The notes: generated by a model from the sequence alone, not told the origin. A stretch of DNA of 64,000 nucleotides from Brachybacterium avium (GCF_002216795.1 NZ_CP022316.1:2381205-2445204); one strand, 5' to 3'; positions 7,514 through 17,245 are shown, counted from the first letter of the stretch. Program-made: numbers and translations.

Positions 7514-8542
7514 ATGTCTCGACCCACCATCAAAGACATCGCCGCCGAGGCGGGCGTCGCGCTCGGCACCGCCTCGCGCGCCCTCTCCGGCAACGGCTCC
7601 GTCGCCACCGAGACCCGCGAGCGGGTGCTCGCCGCGGCCGAGCGGCTGGACTTCATCCCCAACGCCCAGGCCCGGGCCCTGCGCTCGGAGCGCACCGAGA
7701 CGATCGGCCTGCTGATCCCTGATGTGCGGAACCCCTTCTTCGCCGAACTGGCCCACGTCGTCGAGCGCGAGGCCCGCTCCTCGGGCCTGTCCGTGGTGCT
7801 GTGCAGCGCGAACGAGGATCCCGAGCTGATGCGCCAGTACATGCTGGTGCTGCGCCAGCAGCGGGTGGACGGGATCATCGTCGCCCCCTTCTCCACCGCC
7901 CACGACACCCTGCAGGCCGTCAAGGGCGCCGGGATGCCGCTGGTGTTCGTGGACCGCACCATCCCCGGCATGGATGTCCCCGCCGTCGTCTCCGACACTG
8001 GGGCCGCGATCCGTGACGCCGTCCACGCCCTCGTCAGCGGGGGAGCGCAGCGGCTGGGGTTCCTCTCCGGCCCCGCCCAGGCCTCCACCGGCGTGGAGCG
8101 GCTTGCCGAGTTCACCGCCGCGGTCGAGGACATCGGCATCGAGACGGTCGTCCAGCACGGCGACTTCCAGGAGGAGGCCGGCCACGACGGCATGCGGGCC
8201 CTGCTCGCCGCCGGGGTGGACGCGGTGCTGGCGGCGGATTCCCGGATGACGCTCGGCGCCGTGCGGGAATGCCTCGAGACCGGGATCGTCCCCGCCCGCG
8301 ACCTGCCCTTCATCGGCTTCGACGACATCGCCCCCTTCGCGCTCCTGCAGCCGCCGCTGCCGCTGATCTGCCAGGACCTCGAGGGCATGGCCACCACCGC
8401 CGTGCGCCTGCTGAACGCTCAGCTTCGCGGCGAGACCCCCCGCACCGAGCACCGCCTGCCCGCCCACCTGCGCCTGCCCACCGGCGAGGCGCTCACCAAC
8501 CCCTCCACCTCCACGGAAGCCGAGGTCCCACACCATGACTGA
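7514..8542 (+). CDS. rbsR: LacI-family repressor of the ribose operon
   Basis: A 342-residue regulator. Residues 1-50 are the helix-turn-helix and hinge (TIKDIAAEAGVALGTASRAL, NAQARALRSERT); residues about 60-330 are the periplasmic-binding-protein-like sugar-sensing core, beginning TIGLLIPDVRNPFFAEL. It is the first gene of the rbs operon and overlaps rbsA by 8 bp. The perfect palindrome just upstream is the likely operator, released when ribose or a derivative binds. GAGGAG precedes ATG 7514. The name rbsR rests on operon context; the ligand itself is inferred. Confidence 0.85.
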   Translation: MSRPTIKDIAAEAGVALGTASRALSGNGSVATETRERVLAAAERLDFIPNAQARALRSERTETIGLLIPDVRNPFFAELAHVVEREARSSGLSVVLCSANEDPELMRQYMLVLRQQRVDGIIVAPFSTAHDTLQAVKGAGMPLVFVDRTIPGMDVPAVVSDTGAAIRDAVHALVSGGAQRLGFLSGPAQASTGVERLAEFTAAVEDIGIETVVQHGDFQEEAGHDGMRALLAAGVDAVLAADSRMTLGAVRECLETGIVPARDLPFIGFDDIAPFALLQPPLPLICQDLEGMATTAVRLLNAQLRGETPRTEHRLPAHLRLPTGEALTNPSTSTEAEVPHHD

Positions 8543-10082
8543 CGCGCAACCCGCCCTGCTCACCCTCGAGGGGGTGAGCAAATCCTTCGGCCCGGTCACC
8601 GTCATCGATGACGTCACCGTGCATGTCCGCGCCGGCCAGGTCGAGGTCCTCCTCGGCGAGAACGGCGCCGGGAAGTCCACGCTAATCAAGATGATGTCCG
8701 GCATCTACCAGCCGGGCGCCGGCCGGATCCTGGTCGACGGCTCCCCCGTCCAGCTGCCCGATGTCAGAGCCGCTGAACGGCACGGCATCGCCACCATCCA
8801 CCAGGAGCTGAACCTGGTGCCCCAGCTCAGCGTCGCCGAGAACATCACGCTCGGCCGCACCCCGAAGCGTTTCGGCATGGTCGACCGCCGCCGGATGCAC
8901 CAGATCGCCCGGGACGCGCTCGAGCAGATCGGTCTCGACGTCGACCTCGATCAGCCCGTCGGCGAGCTCGGCATCGCCCGCCAGCAGCTGGTCGAGATCG
9001 CCAAGGCGCTCTCCCAGAACGCGCGCCTGCTGATCCTCGACGAGCCGACCGCCGCCCTCACCGGGCGCGAGATCGATGCCCTGTTCCGGGTGGTCGAGGA
9101 TCTGAAGAGCCAGAACGTCGGCATGGTGTTCATCTCCCACCATCTCGATGAGATCCCCCGCATCGGCGACACCGTCTCCGTGCTGCGCGACGGCAAGTTC
9201 ATCGCCACCGTCCCCGCCGACACCTCCCAGGACGAGCTCGTCTCCCTCATGGTGGGCCGCGACATCGCCGACCAGTTCCCCCGCAAGCGCCCCGAGACCC
9301 AGGGCGAGGTGCTGCTCGAGGTCGAGGGCCTGACCAGCGAGGGCACCTTCGAAGGCGTCGACTTCACCGTCCACGCCGGAGAGGTGCTCGGCATCGCCGG
9401 GCTCGTCGGCGCGGGACGCACCGAGGTGCTGCGCGCCGTGTTCGGCGCCGATCCCTACGACGCCGGCTCCGTGACCCTGCAGGGCCGGCCCCTGCGCAGC
9501 CACGACGTCGGCCGCTCCATCGCCCGGGGCCTGGGCCTGGTGCCCGAGGACCGCAAGACCCAGGGCCTGGTGCTGGATGCGGGCGTCGCCGAGAACGCCG
9601 GCTACGCCACCCTGCGCTCCACCGCCAAGAGGGGCCTCGCCGACCGGCGCGGCCAGCGCCGCCGCGCCGCGAAGGTCACCGAGCAGCTCTCGGTGAAGAT
9701 GGCGGGCCTGGACCAGCCGATCCGCAACCTCTCCGGCGGCAACCAGCAGAAGGTCGTCTTCGCCCGCTGGGTGATGGCCGGCTCCACCGTGCTGCTGCTG
9801 GACGAACCCACCCGCGGCGTCGACGTCGGCGCCAAGGTCGAGATCTACGAGCTGATCAACGAGATCACCGAGGCCGGCGGCGCCGTCGTCATGGTCTCCA
9901 GCGAACTGCCCGAGGTGCTCGGCATGAGCGACCGCATCCTCGTGATGAGCAACGGCCAGGTCGCCGGGACCCTCGACGCGAACGACGCCACCGAGGACTC
10001 CGTCATGAGCCTCGCCGTCTCCGCCATCTCGTCGGCCGTGACCGACGAGGACCCCACCACGCCGACCGCCGAGGCGTCCTGA
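8535..10082 (+). CDS. rbsA: Ribose ABC importer, ATP-binding subunit
   Basis: A 515-residue double ATPase of the RbsA/MglA type that powers sugar import from the cytoplasmic face. The N-terminal domain has Walker A GENGAGKST (41-49) and Walker B LLILDEPTAAL (about 165-175). The second domain has a degenerate Walker A (GLVGAGRTE) but an intact signature LSGGNQQK and Walker B LLLDEPTRGVDVG, as is normal for this family. It follows the repressor with overlap and precedes rbsC by 47 bp. The substrate assignment comes from the rbsK and rbsD genes in the same operon. Confidence 0.92.
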   Translation: MTDAQPALLTLEGVSKSFGPVTVIDDVTVHVRAGQVEVLLGENGAGKSTLIKMMSGIYQPGAGRILVDGSPVQLPDVRAAERHGIATIHQELNLVPQLSVAENITLGRTPKRFGMVDRRRMHQIARDALEQIGLDVDLDQPVGELGIARQQLVEIAKALSQNARLLILDEPTAALTGREIDALFRVVEDLKSQNVGMVFISHHLDEIPRIGDTVSVLRDGKFIATVPADTSQDELVSLMVGRDIADQFPRKRPETQGEVLLEVEGLTSEGTFEGVDFTVHAGEVLGIAGLVGAGRTEVLRAVFGADPYDAGSVTLQGRPLRSHDVGRSIARGLGLVPEDRKTQGLVLDAGVAENAGYATLRSTAKRGLADRRGQRRRAAKVTEQLSVKMAGLDQPIRNLSGGNQQKVVFARWVMAGSTVLLLDEPTRGVDVGAKVEIYELINEITEAGGAVVMVSSELPEVLGMSDRILVMSNGQVAGTLDANDATEDSVMSLAVSAISSAVTDEDPTTPTAEAS

Positions 10083-10129
10083 CGGGCCCCGCCCGCCGCC
10101 CCACCCTCCCCTCCGAAAGGAGCCGCGGC

Positions 10130-11119
10130 ATGACCGCGACCACTACCTCACCCAGCCCCACCACCCGCAAGGGCCCCACCACCCTGTCGCGCCTCGGCCA
10201 CTGGGCGATGAACAACGGCGCCCTCGTGGGCCTGATCCTGCTGTGCATCGGCCTGTTCATCGCCACCCCGAGCTTCCTGACCGTCCCGAACCTCATCAAC
10301 ATCGGCATCCAGGCCTCCGTCGTCGCGATCCTCGCCTTCGGCATGACCTTCGTGATCGTCACCGCCGGCATCGACCTCTCCGTCGGCTCCGTCGCAGCGC
10401 TCGGCGCCGTGGTCTCCGCCTACTCCTTCGCCTCGCTGAACCTGCCCGGCATCCTCACCCTCGTGGTGGGGCTGCTGATCGGTGCACTGGCCGGCGCGAT
10501 CTCGGGCCTGTCCATCGCCTACGGCAAGCTGCCCTCCTTCATCGCGACGCTCGCGATGATGAGCGTGGCCCGCGGCCTGACCCTCGTCGTCTCCAACGGC
10601 ACCCCCATCACCACCTCGAAGTCCGTCTCCTTCATGGGCGGCAGCCTCGGCGGCTTCCCCGTCCCGATCCTGGCGATGGTGGTCGCGGGGGTGGTGTGCT
10701 GGTTCATCCTCACCCGCACCGTGCTGGGCCGCTCCATGTACGCCATCGGCGGCAACGAGGAGGCCGCGCGACTGTCCGGCCTGCCCGTCAAGAAGATCCT
10801 CGTGATCGTCTACGCCCTCTCCGGCCTGTTCGCGGGCCTCGCCGGGATGGTCCTCGCCGGGCGGCTCTCCTCCGCCGGCCCCCAGGCCGGTGTCGGCTAC
10901 GAGCTGGACGCGATCGCCGCCGTCGTCATCGGTGGGGCGTCGCTGGCCGGCGGCTCCGGCCGCGCCACCGGCACCCTGGTCGGCGCGATCCTGCTGGCCG
11001 TGATCCGCAACGGGCTGAACATCCTCAACGTCTCCTCGTTCTGGCAGCAGGTCGTGATCGGCCTGGTGATCGCCCTGGCCGTCGGCTTCGACGTGCTGCG
11101 CCGCAAGACCTCCCGCTGA
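10130..11119 (+). CDS. rbsC: Ribose ABC importer, permease subunit
   Basis: A 329-residue inner-membrane permease of the RbsC/AraH family with eight to ten hydrophobic segments, starting with GLILLCIGLFIATPSFLT. It carries the family segment GIDLSVGSVAALGAVVSAY and the cytoplasmic loop AARLSGLPVKKILVIVYALS that contacts the ATPase. Full length and unbroken. A clear GAAAGGAG precedes the ATG. It would form the channel with RbsA and receive sugar from RbsB, whose gene follows 64 bp downstream but is frameshifted here. Confidence 0.92.
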   Translation: MTATTTSPSPTTRKGPTTLSRLGHWAMNNGALVGLILLCIGLFIATPSFLTVPNLINIGIQASVVAILAFGMTFVIVTAGIDLSVGSVAALGAVVSAYSFASLNLPGILTLVVGLLIGALAGAISGLSIAYGKLPSFIATLAMMSVARGLTLVVSNGTPITTSKSVSFMGGSLGGFPVPILAMVVAGVVCWFILTRTVLGRSMYAIGGNEEAARLSGLPVKKILVIVYALSGLFAGLAGMVLAGRLSSAGPQAGVGYELDAIAAVVIGGASLAGGSGRATGTLVGAILLAVIRNGLNILNVSSFWQQVVIGLVIALAVGFDVLRRKTSR

Positions 11120-11183
11120 CCCACCCCACCACCCCACTGACAACCCACGGGAGCCCGAGCTCCCCGCAGAGAAGGAGATCGCC

Positions 11184-12139
11184 ATGATCACCATCACCAA
11201 GTCCATGACCAGCCGCCGCGGCCTGTTCGCCCTCACCGCCGCGGCCGCCGCCGGCGTCACCCTGACCGCCTGCAACCGCGGCGGCGGCGAGGCGGAGGGC
11301 GGCGGCCAGCGCGTCATGCTCGCCGTCTCCACCCAGACCAACCCCTTCTTCGTCGAGCTCGTCGAGGGCGCGAAGGCGGAGGCCGAGGCCCAGGGCGTCA
11401 CCCTGGACATCCAGGATGCCTCCGACGACTCCGCCACCCAGGCCAACCAGCTCGCCAACGCCATCACCCAGGGCATCTCCCTGGTGATCGTCAACCCCAC
11501 CGACTCCGACGCCGTCTCCACCTCCGTCGAGGCGCTGAACAACGCCGACATCCCGTCATCGCCGTGGATCGTGACGCCACCTCCGGGGAGCTGGCCAGCT
11601 TCGTCGCCTCGGACAACGTCGCCGGCGGCACCCAGGCCGCCGAGGCGCTCGCCGCCGCGATCGGTGAGGAGGGCCAGGTGATCGTGCTGCAGGGCGTGCC
11701 CGGCTCCTCCGCCTCCCGCGACCGCGGCCAGGGCTTCACCGAGGGCATCGAGCAGTTCTCCGACATCACCGTGGTCGCCCAGCAGACCGCGAACTTCGAC
11801 CGCGCCGAAGGCCTGAACGTGGCCACCAACCTGCTGCAGGCCAACCCCGACGTGGTCGGCATCTTCTGCGAGAACGACGAGATGGCGCTCGGCGCGATCG
11901 AGGCGCTCGGCGACCGCGCCGGCTCCGAGGTGATGGTGGTGGGCTTCGACGGGACCGAGGAGGGCATCGCCGCGGTCGCCGACGGCACCCTGGAGGCCAC
12001 CATCGCCCAGCAGCCCGCCGAGCTCGGGAAGCAGTCCGTCGCCGAGGCCGTCAAGGTCCTCGCCGACGAGGATGTCGAGCCCGAGGTCTCCGTCGAGGTC
12101 GTCACCATCACCGAGGACAACGCAGGCGAGTTCGAGTGA
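11184..12139 (+). pseudogene. rbsB: Ribose-binding lipoprotein gene, frameshifted
   Basis: The first frame encodes a lipoprotein signal with twin arginines (SRRGLF) and lipobox TLTAC (Cys30), then the family start QRVMLAVSTQTNPFFVELVE. Reading breaks after NNADIP at 11553-11555; the second frame resumes with VDRDATSGELASFVASDNVA and runs to the natural end at 12139. Adding one base (GG instead of G at 11555) restores a continuous protein of about 318 residues. Everything else in the operon is intact, so this may be a real recent mutation or a base missed in the assembly. AAGGAG precedes ATG 11184. Confidence 0.85.
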
Positions 12140-13065
12140 GCCCCGCAGACACGATCGCGGTGGTCGGGTCGATCAACGTCGACCTCAGCGCCCAAGTGGC
12201 CCGCCACCCCCAGCCGGGGGAGACCCTCCACGGCCGCGGCGGACAGATGACGCCCGGCGGCAAGGGCGCGAACCAGGCCGTCGCCGCCGCGAAGCTCGGC
12301 GGGAGCGTGCAGATGATCGGCGCCGTCGGCACCGACGCCCAGGCCGAGGTGGGCCTGTCCGGCCTGCGCGCGGCCGACGTGGGCCTGGACGGCGTGCGCG
12401 AGATCGAGGGGCCGACGGGCCTGGCGATCGTGACCGTCGCCGAGGACGGCGAGAACACCATCGTGGTGATCGCCGGCGCCAACGACGCCGTGGACGCCGC
12501 CCAGGTGACCGCCTCCCGCGAGGTGCTCGAGGGTGCGGCGATCGTGGTGTGCCAGGGCGAGATCCCCCGAGACGGGATCGAGGCCCTGCCCGCTCTCGTA
12601 CAGGGACGGTTCCTGCACAACCCCGCCCCGGTCATGGAGCTGGACCCGGCCGTGCTGCGGGCCTCCGACCCGCTGGTGGTCAACGAGCACGAGGCCGCCC
12701 TGGTCCTCGCGCAGCTGACCCCCGAGATGGACCCGCCGCAGCAGCCGGAACTGATCGCAGGCGCCCTGCGCGCCGCCGGCATCGCCTCCGTGGTCCTGAC
12801 CCTGGGGGCGCAGGGCTCACTCGTGGCCGACTCCGACGGGACCCACAGGATCCCCGCGGCGCCGGTGACCGCAGTGGACACCACCGGCGCCGGCGACGCG
12901 TTCATCGGCGCGCTCGCCGTCGGCCTCGCCCGCAGCGAGTCCCTCCCGGTCGCGGCCCGCTTCGCCTCCCGGGTCGGGGCCTTCGCCGCCACCGGCCACG
13001 GCGCCCAGCCCAGCTACCCCGGCAGCGAGGACCAGCTGCCGCAGCTGGACGGAGCAGGGGCATGA
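12136..13065 (+). CDS. rbsK: Ribokinase
   Basis: A 309-residue PfkB-family sugar kinase that phosphorylates ribose to ribose 5-phosphate in the cytoplasm. Near the N-terminus are GSINVDL and GGKGANQAVAAAKLGG, and near the C-terminus the catalytic DTTGAGDAFIGAL with its Asp base. It overlaps rbsB at GTGA and rbsD at ATGA, so all three are translationally coupled. A premature stop in the frameshifted rbsB could therefore also lower its expression. Length and motifs are normal. Confidence 0.92.
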   Translation: MSPADTIAVVGSINVDLSAQVARHPQPGETLHGRGGQMTPGGKGANQAVAAAKLGGSVQMIGAVGTDAQAEVGLSGLRAADVGLDGVREIEGPTGLAIVTVAEDGENTIVVIAGANDAVDAAQVTASREVLEGAAIVVCQGEIPRDGIEALPALVQGRFLHNPAPVMELDPAVLRASDPLVVNEHEAALVLAQLTPEMDPPQQPELIAGALRAAGIASVVLTLGAQGSLVADSDGTHRIPAAPVTAVDTTGAGDAFIGALAVGLARSESLPVAARFASRVGAFAATGHGAQPSYPGSEDQLPQLDGAGA

Positions 13066-13445
13066 AGCGCCGCGGGATCCTCCACCCCGAGCTCAGCGCG
13101 CACCTGGCCCGCCTCGGCCACACCGACACCTTCGTGATCGGCGACTGCGGCCTGCCCATCCCGCCGGGAGTGGCGCGCGTGGACCTCGCCGTGACCCTCG
13201 GCGTGCCCGGCTTCGCCGAGGTGACCGACTCGATCCTCGCCGAGATCGAGGTGGAGGCCGCCGTGATCGCCGCCGAGGCCGCGGGCTCCCCGGCGGGGGA
13301 GGTGCTTCGGGCGCGGTTCCCGGGCGCCGCGAGCGTGGCGCACGAGGAGTTCAAGCAGCTCACGGCCCAGGCGCGCTTCGTGGTGCGCACGGGGGAGACC
13401 ACCCCGTTCTCGAACGTGATCGTGCGATGCGGGGTGCCGTTCTAG
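13062..13445 (+). CDS. rbsD: D-ribose pyranase
   Basis: A 127-residue enzyme that interconverts the pyranose and furanose forms of ribose so that RbsK can use it. The start MKRRGILHPELSAHLARLGH carries the active-site His20, Asp28 follows in VIGDCGLPIPPG, and the C-terminus NVIVRCGVPF closes the family fold. Start overlaps rbsK at ATGA. It is the last gene of the operon, with a hairpin terminator 23 bp after its stop. A decayed second copy lies at 15.9 and 17.9 kb. Confidence 0.93.
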   Translation: MKRRGILHPELSAHLARLGHTDTFVIGDCGLPIPPGVARVDLAVTLGVPGFAEVTDSILAEIEVEAAVIAAEAAGSPAGEVLRARFPGAASVAHEEFKQLTAQARFVVRTGETTPFSNVIVRCGVPF

Positions 13446-13467
13446 ACGCAGCGTTCCCCTCAGGATC

Positions 13468-13514
13468 CAGCCCCGCAGCATGCCGGCCCAGGCGTCGGCC
13501 GTGCTGCGGGGCTG
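13468..13514. terminator. Hairpin terminator between convergent rbs operon and BCCT gene
   Basis: CAGCCCCGCAGCA (13468-13480) pairs perfectly with TGCTGCGGGGCTG (13502-13514), and the loop contains a further GGCC pairing. No T-run follows on either side, as is common in high-GC actinobacteria. Its position between two converging genes supports a bidirectional role. Confidence 0.75.
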
Positions 13515-13531
13515 ACCCGCACGAGGACCTG

Positions 13532-15792
13532 CTACTGCCGGTCGTCGATCGGCTCGACGTCGTCGGGCTCTTCGGGGACGTGCGGGCTGGGATCGGTGTG
13601 CGGCACGCGGGTCGGCGTGATCACGGACTCGTAGGCGTGCTCGTTGGAGTACTGCAGGAACGCCAGATGCGCCTCGTACCGGTCGATGACGTCGTCGATC
13701 ACCTGCTGGGACGTCAGCCCCATGAGGTCGTACCCCTCCGAGCCGGTCTGCGTGAACACCTCGAGGCGGTAGTACACATCCGCGCCCCGGGACATGCTGC
13801 GGGCACCGAAGGTGGGGACGGCGGCCTGCACGGGCGCGACCCGGTACTGGAAGTCCCGCTGCCCCTCGGGCATCGTCACCACCAGCGTGTACTCGGAGAT
13901 CGCGCCGCCGGCTCCGGGGCCGGTCGTGAGCGAGGCCGTGTAGCCGAGCTTCGTGAACTCCGCCGAGACGTCCCGCAGCGCGGGGGAGATCACGTCGGTC
14001 TCGAACCGTGCGACGGCGCGCTCGGTGGGGTAGGACCGGATCTGCGCGAGCCGCTGCCGCCACGTCTTCTCGGGCGCGTGGCCGCCGTGCGCGGCGACCT
14101 GCGGCGTGCGCCTCGTGATCCCCTCGCGTTCGGCGCGTTCCATCCGCAGCACCTTCGAGAACGAGGCCATCACCAGATAGACGATGATCGTCACCGGCAG
14201 CGCGAAGATCAGCGTCGCCAGCTCCATCGTGCGCACGCCCCCGGCGATCAGCATCCCGATCGTCAGCACCGCCGTGACCAGCGCCCAGTAGATGCGCAGC
14301 CACTTCGCGCCGTCCTGCGCGGGATCGGGGATGGAGGAGGAGAAGTTGGCCATCACCATGGCGCCGGAGTTGGCGCTGGTGAGGTAGAAGAGCATGCCGG
14401 AGAGGGTGGCCAGGCCGATCAGGAAGCTCGCCCCGGGCAGGGACTGCAGCAGGGCGTACCAGCCGTGCTGCGGGTTGGCCATCGCGAGCGCCGCGAACTC
14501 GGAGTCCCCGTCCAGCACCTTGCGCAGTGCGGAGTTCCCGAAGATCGTCACGATGAGGAAGTCGCACAGCACCGGCGCGGTGATCGCCGCGATCACGAAC
14601 TCGCGCAGTGTGCGCCCGCGGGAGATGCGGGCGAGGAACAGGCCCACGAACGGCCCCCACGCGAGCCAGAACGCCCAGAAGAACAGGGTCCAGCTGCTCA
14701 TCCATTCGGCGCCGCCGTCGACGTATCCGAAGGTCTCCAGGGTCCGGGCGGGCAGGGTGAAGACGAAGCGGCCGATGTTCTCGACCATCGTGCTGAGCAG
14801 GAAGGCGGTGTTCCCGCTGATCAGGATGTACGCGATCATCGCGCCGGCCACCCAGAGGTTCAGCTCGGAGATCATGCGGATCCCCTTGTCGACCCCCGAG
14901 GTGCAGGCCGCGATCGTCATCACGACGGCGACGGCGACCAGCGCGATCTGCAGCGCCAGACCCTCGGGCAGCCCGAACAGGAGGGAGAAGCCGACGTTCA
15001 GCAGGACCACCCCGATGCCCATCGAGGTGGCGACGCCGAAGACGGTGCCCACGAGGGCGAAGATGTCGATCGCGTCGCCCATCCGGCCGCGGACCCGCTT
15101 GCCGAGCAGCGGGTACAGGGCCGCGCGGATCGACAGCGGCATGCCCCAGCGGTAGGCGAAGTACCCCATCGCCATGCCGAGCAGGGCGTAGACGGACCAG
15201 CCGGCGATCCCGTAGTGGAACATCGTCCAGATCACCGCATCCTGCGCCGCCTCGGCGGATTCCGGCGTCACCGACGGGGGAGCGATGTACTGCGTGACCG
15301 GGCCGGTCACCGAGTAGAACAGCATGTCGATGCCCACCCCGGCGGCGAACAGCATCGAGACCCAGGTGAACAGGTTGTACTGGGGCCGGGAGTGGTCCGG
15401 TCCCAGCCGGACCCCGCCCTCCTTGGAAAAGGCGACCCAGAGCACGAACAGGATCGCCAGCGTGATGGTCAGCACGTAGAACCAGCCGAGGTTCACGGAG
15501 ATCCAGTCGACGGCGAGGTTCATCGTCCCGGCGGCGTGGTCGGGGGAGAGGATCGCCCAGACCGAGAACGTGAGGATGATCAGCGATGCGCTGACGAAGA
15601 CCAGCCAGTTGATGCGCGGCTGCGCACGGTCGGCGAAGTCCGCAGGGCCCTTGGTGCGCAGCTCCGTGCTCGAGGACGGGGGCGCGTGTCCTTGTCGGCG
15701 GTGCGGCGCTCGGTGGCGCCGAACTGGCCGCGCTGGACTTCCGGTGCGGGCAGGTGCTCCGCGGATCGCTGCGCGTCATCGGGCTCCGGCAC
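13532..15792 (-). CDS. BCCT-family (betaine/choline/carnitine) transporter, probable frameshift near the N-terminus
   Basis: The main frame encodes an integral membrane transporter with about twelve hydrophobic segments. The first, WLVFVSASLIILTFSVWAIL, begins upstream of the internal ATG at 15523, so that ATG is not the start. Family motifs include FHYGIAGWSVYALLGMAMGY and WTLFFWAFWLAWGPFVGLFL; the tail (about 500-750) is soluble. AAAGGAG precedes a GTG at 15792, giving VPEPDDAQRSAEHL, but that frame leaves the transporter frame in a G-run on the plus strand at 15678-15682. One extra base there would give one protein of about 753 residues. The likely job is uptake of osmoprotectants or choline; the substrate is not defined. 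Confidence 0.85.
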
Positions 15793-15888
15793 GTCGTTCT
15801 CCTTTCGCTCGAGGGGCGGCGTCCGAAGCGTACCTCCGGTGCGTCGTGACCTGCGGGGGCGACCGTTGCAGGGTGAGCACGTCGACGC

Positions 15889-15993
15889 CAGCGCGCGACG
15901 GTGCGGTTCCCGGGCGCCGAGGCGGTGCCGCATGACGGGCTCACGCAGTGCACGGCCCGGGCGCGATTGCAGGTGCGCACCGGGGAGGGGACG
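15889..15993 (+). pseudogene. Relic of a second rbsD, middle part
   Basis: From about 15889 the plus strand reads VRFPGAEAVPHDGLTQCTAR then ARLQVRTGEG. This aligns with RFPGAASVAHEEFKQLTAQA-RFVVRTGE of the intact rbsD at 13062, and the DNA itself is similar (shared GCGGTTCCCGGGCGCCG). The reading stops where the XRE cassette begins. The matching C-terminus is found at 17892-17936, on the far side of that cassette. Confidence 0.65.
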
Positions 15994-16037
15994 CGCCTCC
16001 GATCGCGAGGGGTGCTCACACCATGCGAACGCAGGGG

Positions 16038-16092
16038 TGGACCGTGGTGCCGCCGCACGATAGACTGAATCACCCTTGCGATAGTGATTCAG
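16038..16092 (+). promoter_or_regulatory. Promoter and inverted-repeat operator of the XRE-ImmA-PIN cassette
   Basis: TGGACC (16038-16043) and TAGACT (16061-16066) are spaced by 17 bp and resemble -35 and -10 boxes. CTGAATCAC (16065-16073) and GTGATTCAG (16084-16092) form a perfect 9-bp inverted repeat separated by 10 bp. The right arm touches the AGGAGG Shine-Dalgarno (16091-16096) and the left arm abuts the -10, so a protein bound here would block the promoter. The XRE protein encoded next is the obvious candidate. Confidence 0.65.
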
Positions 16093-16103
16093 GAGGTGTG
16101 GTG

Positions 16104-16430
16104 ATGGGCGTGATGATCGCTGCGATCGAAAGCGCACGCACGGCAGCCGGCCTGTCGCAACGCGAATTAGCGGACAGGGCGGGTGTTTCGCAGCCGACCT
16201 TGCAGCGCATCCTCGCTGGCACACGCCCGGCCAAGATGCCGGAGATCGTCCTGATCGCTGACGCGGTGGGGTGCACCGTTGCTCAGCTCACCGGAAGTGC
16301 CGTGGCGGACCGTGTGCAATGCGCGGCCCGCTCGACGAATGGCGAGGGCATGGACGCTATGCGTCAGCGCCTCCTGCACTTCATGGAGCTTGACGCCTAC
16401 CTCGATGACCACGCGATCCCAGCGCTCTGA
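16104..16430 (+). CDS. XRE-family helix-turn-helix regulator
   Basis: A 108-residue protein whose residues about 5-60 form a helix-turn-helix: IESARTAAGLSQRELADRAG, VSQPTLQRILAG and MPEIVLIADAVG. The rest (about 70-108) is a short helical tail that may contact the partner protease. AGGAGG lies 7 bp before ATG 16104. The stop overlaps the ATG of the ImmA/IrrE gene (TGATG). In known XRE-ImmA pairs the regulator represses the operon until the protease cleaves it; the inverted repeat in front of this gene fits such autoregulation. Confidence 0.88.
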   Translation: MGVMIAAIESARTAAGLSQRELADRAGVSQPTLQRILAGTRPAKMPEIVLIADAVGCTVAQLTGSAVADRVQCAARSTNGEGMDAMRQRLLHFMELDAYLDDHAIPAL

Positions 16431-17245
16431 TGGTCGGCGCGGAGCAGCAGGCCGAGACGGCCGCTGAGGCATTCCGGCAGCAGTACCGCCTGGGAGTTCA
16501 ACCTCTCGGGGATCTCGTAGCACTGATCGAGCAGACTACGGGGCACGATGTCGCAGTGCTTGAGGCGCCGGCGGACTCCCATGGGCTGACGATGCGTGAC
16601 CCGGTGCGAGACCGGACGTTCATCGGCGTCGCTCGCACTCGGCATCCGATGCGTCAGCGCAGCACGCTCGCCCACGAGCTTGCTCACGTGGTGTTCGGCG
16701 ATTGGACACAGGGCCTCGCGAAGCGTTCACCGGAAGAGATCCGTGCCGATGCCTTCGCCCGGCACCTGCTGACTCCCCGTGCGGGGCTCACCGCGTTCCT
16801 CGGCGAGGGGCACCATGCCGAGGCGTCCACGCTGTCTGCCGTCGTGCAGAGATTCCTCGTCTCACCCGCGATCGCAGCGATCGCGATGAGGGACGCCGGA
16901 TTGATCGACTCGAGTAGATGCGATTCCTGGAGGGTGCTGAGCACGCCTCACCTGGCCACACGCTTCGGGTGGAGTGATCATTACGCCACGCTGCAAGCGG
17001 ACTCCGACCGCCTTCGTGCGCCTCAGGGACTGGTCGCTCGAACGATCGCCGGGTACGCGGCGGGGGTGATCTCAGCCCAAGCCGTCGCCACCGTGCGAGG
17101 CGTGCCCGTCGAGACGGTGCAGGATGAACTGGCCGCTGCCGGAATCGTTCCAGAGCAGCTGGACCCGGAAGACTATGAACTCCATGAGCTGCCCGAGCCC
17201 ACGATCGACGTGAGCGATCTGGAGGATGCGGACCCGTCGACATGA
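16430..17245 (+). CDS. ImmA/IrrE-family zinc metallopeptidase
   Basis: A 271-residue protein with the zinc motif HELAH (His82-His86, catalytic Glu83) followed by PEEIRADAFARHLLTPR, the usual third-ligand region of ImmA/IrrE peptidases. The C-terminal part (about 170-270) is helical and ends in an acidic tail; it contains a segment resembling a small helix-turn-helix (AAGVISAQAVATVRGVPVET). Members of the family cleave an XRE-type repressor when a signal such as DNA damage arrives. It sits between the regulator and the PIN-like gene, overlapping both by 1-4 bp, so all three are one translational unit. Confidence 0.87.
   Translation: MVGAEQQAETAAEAFRQQYRLGVQPLGDLVALIEQTTGHDVAVLEAPADSHGLTMRDPVRDRTFIGVARTRHPMRQRSTLAHELAHVVFGDWTQGLAKRSPEEIRADAFARHLLTPRAGLTAFLGEGHHAEASTLSAVVQRFLVSPAIAAIAMRDAGLIDSSRCDSWRVLSTPHLATRFGWSDHYATLQADSDRLRAPQGLVARTIAGYAAGVISAQAVATVRGVPVETVQDELAAAGIVPEQLDPEDYELHELPEPTIDVSDLEDADPST

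Noticed and set aside
13014..16073. Long minus-strand open frame of 1019 codons
   Set aside because: It is antisense or out of frame to rbsD and the BCCT gene, is Arg/His/Pro-rich as expected for a GC-rich shadow frame, and has no family motifs.
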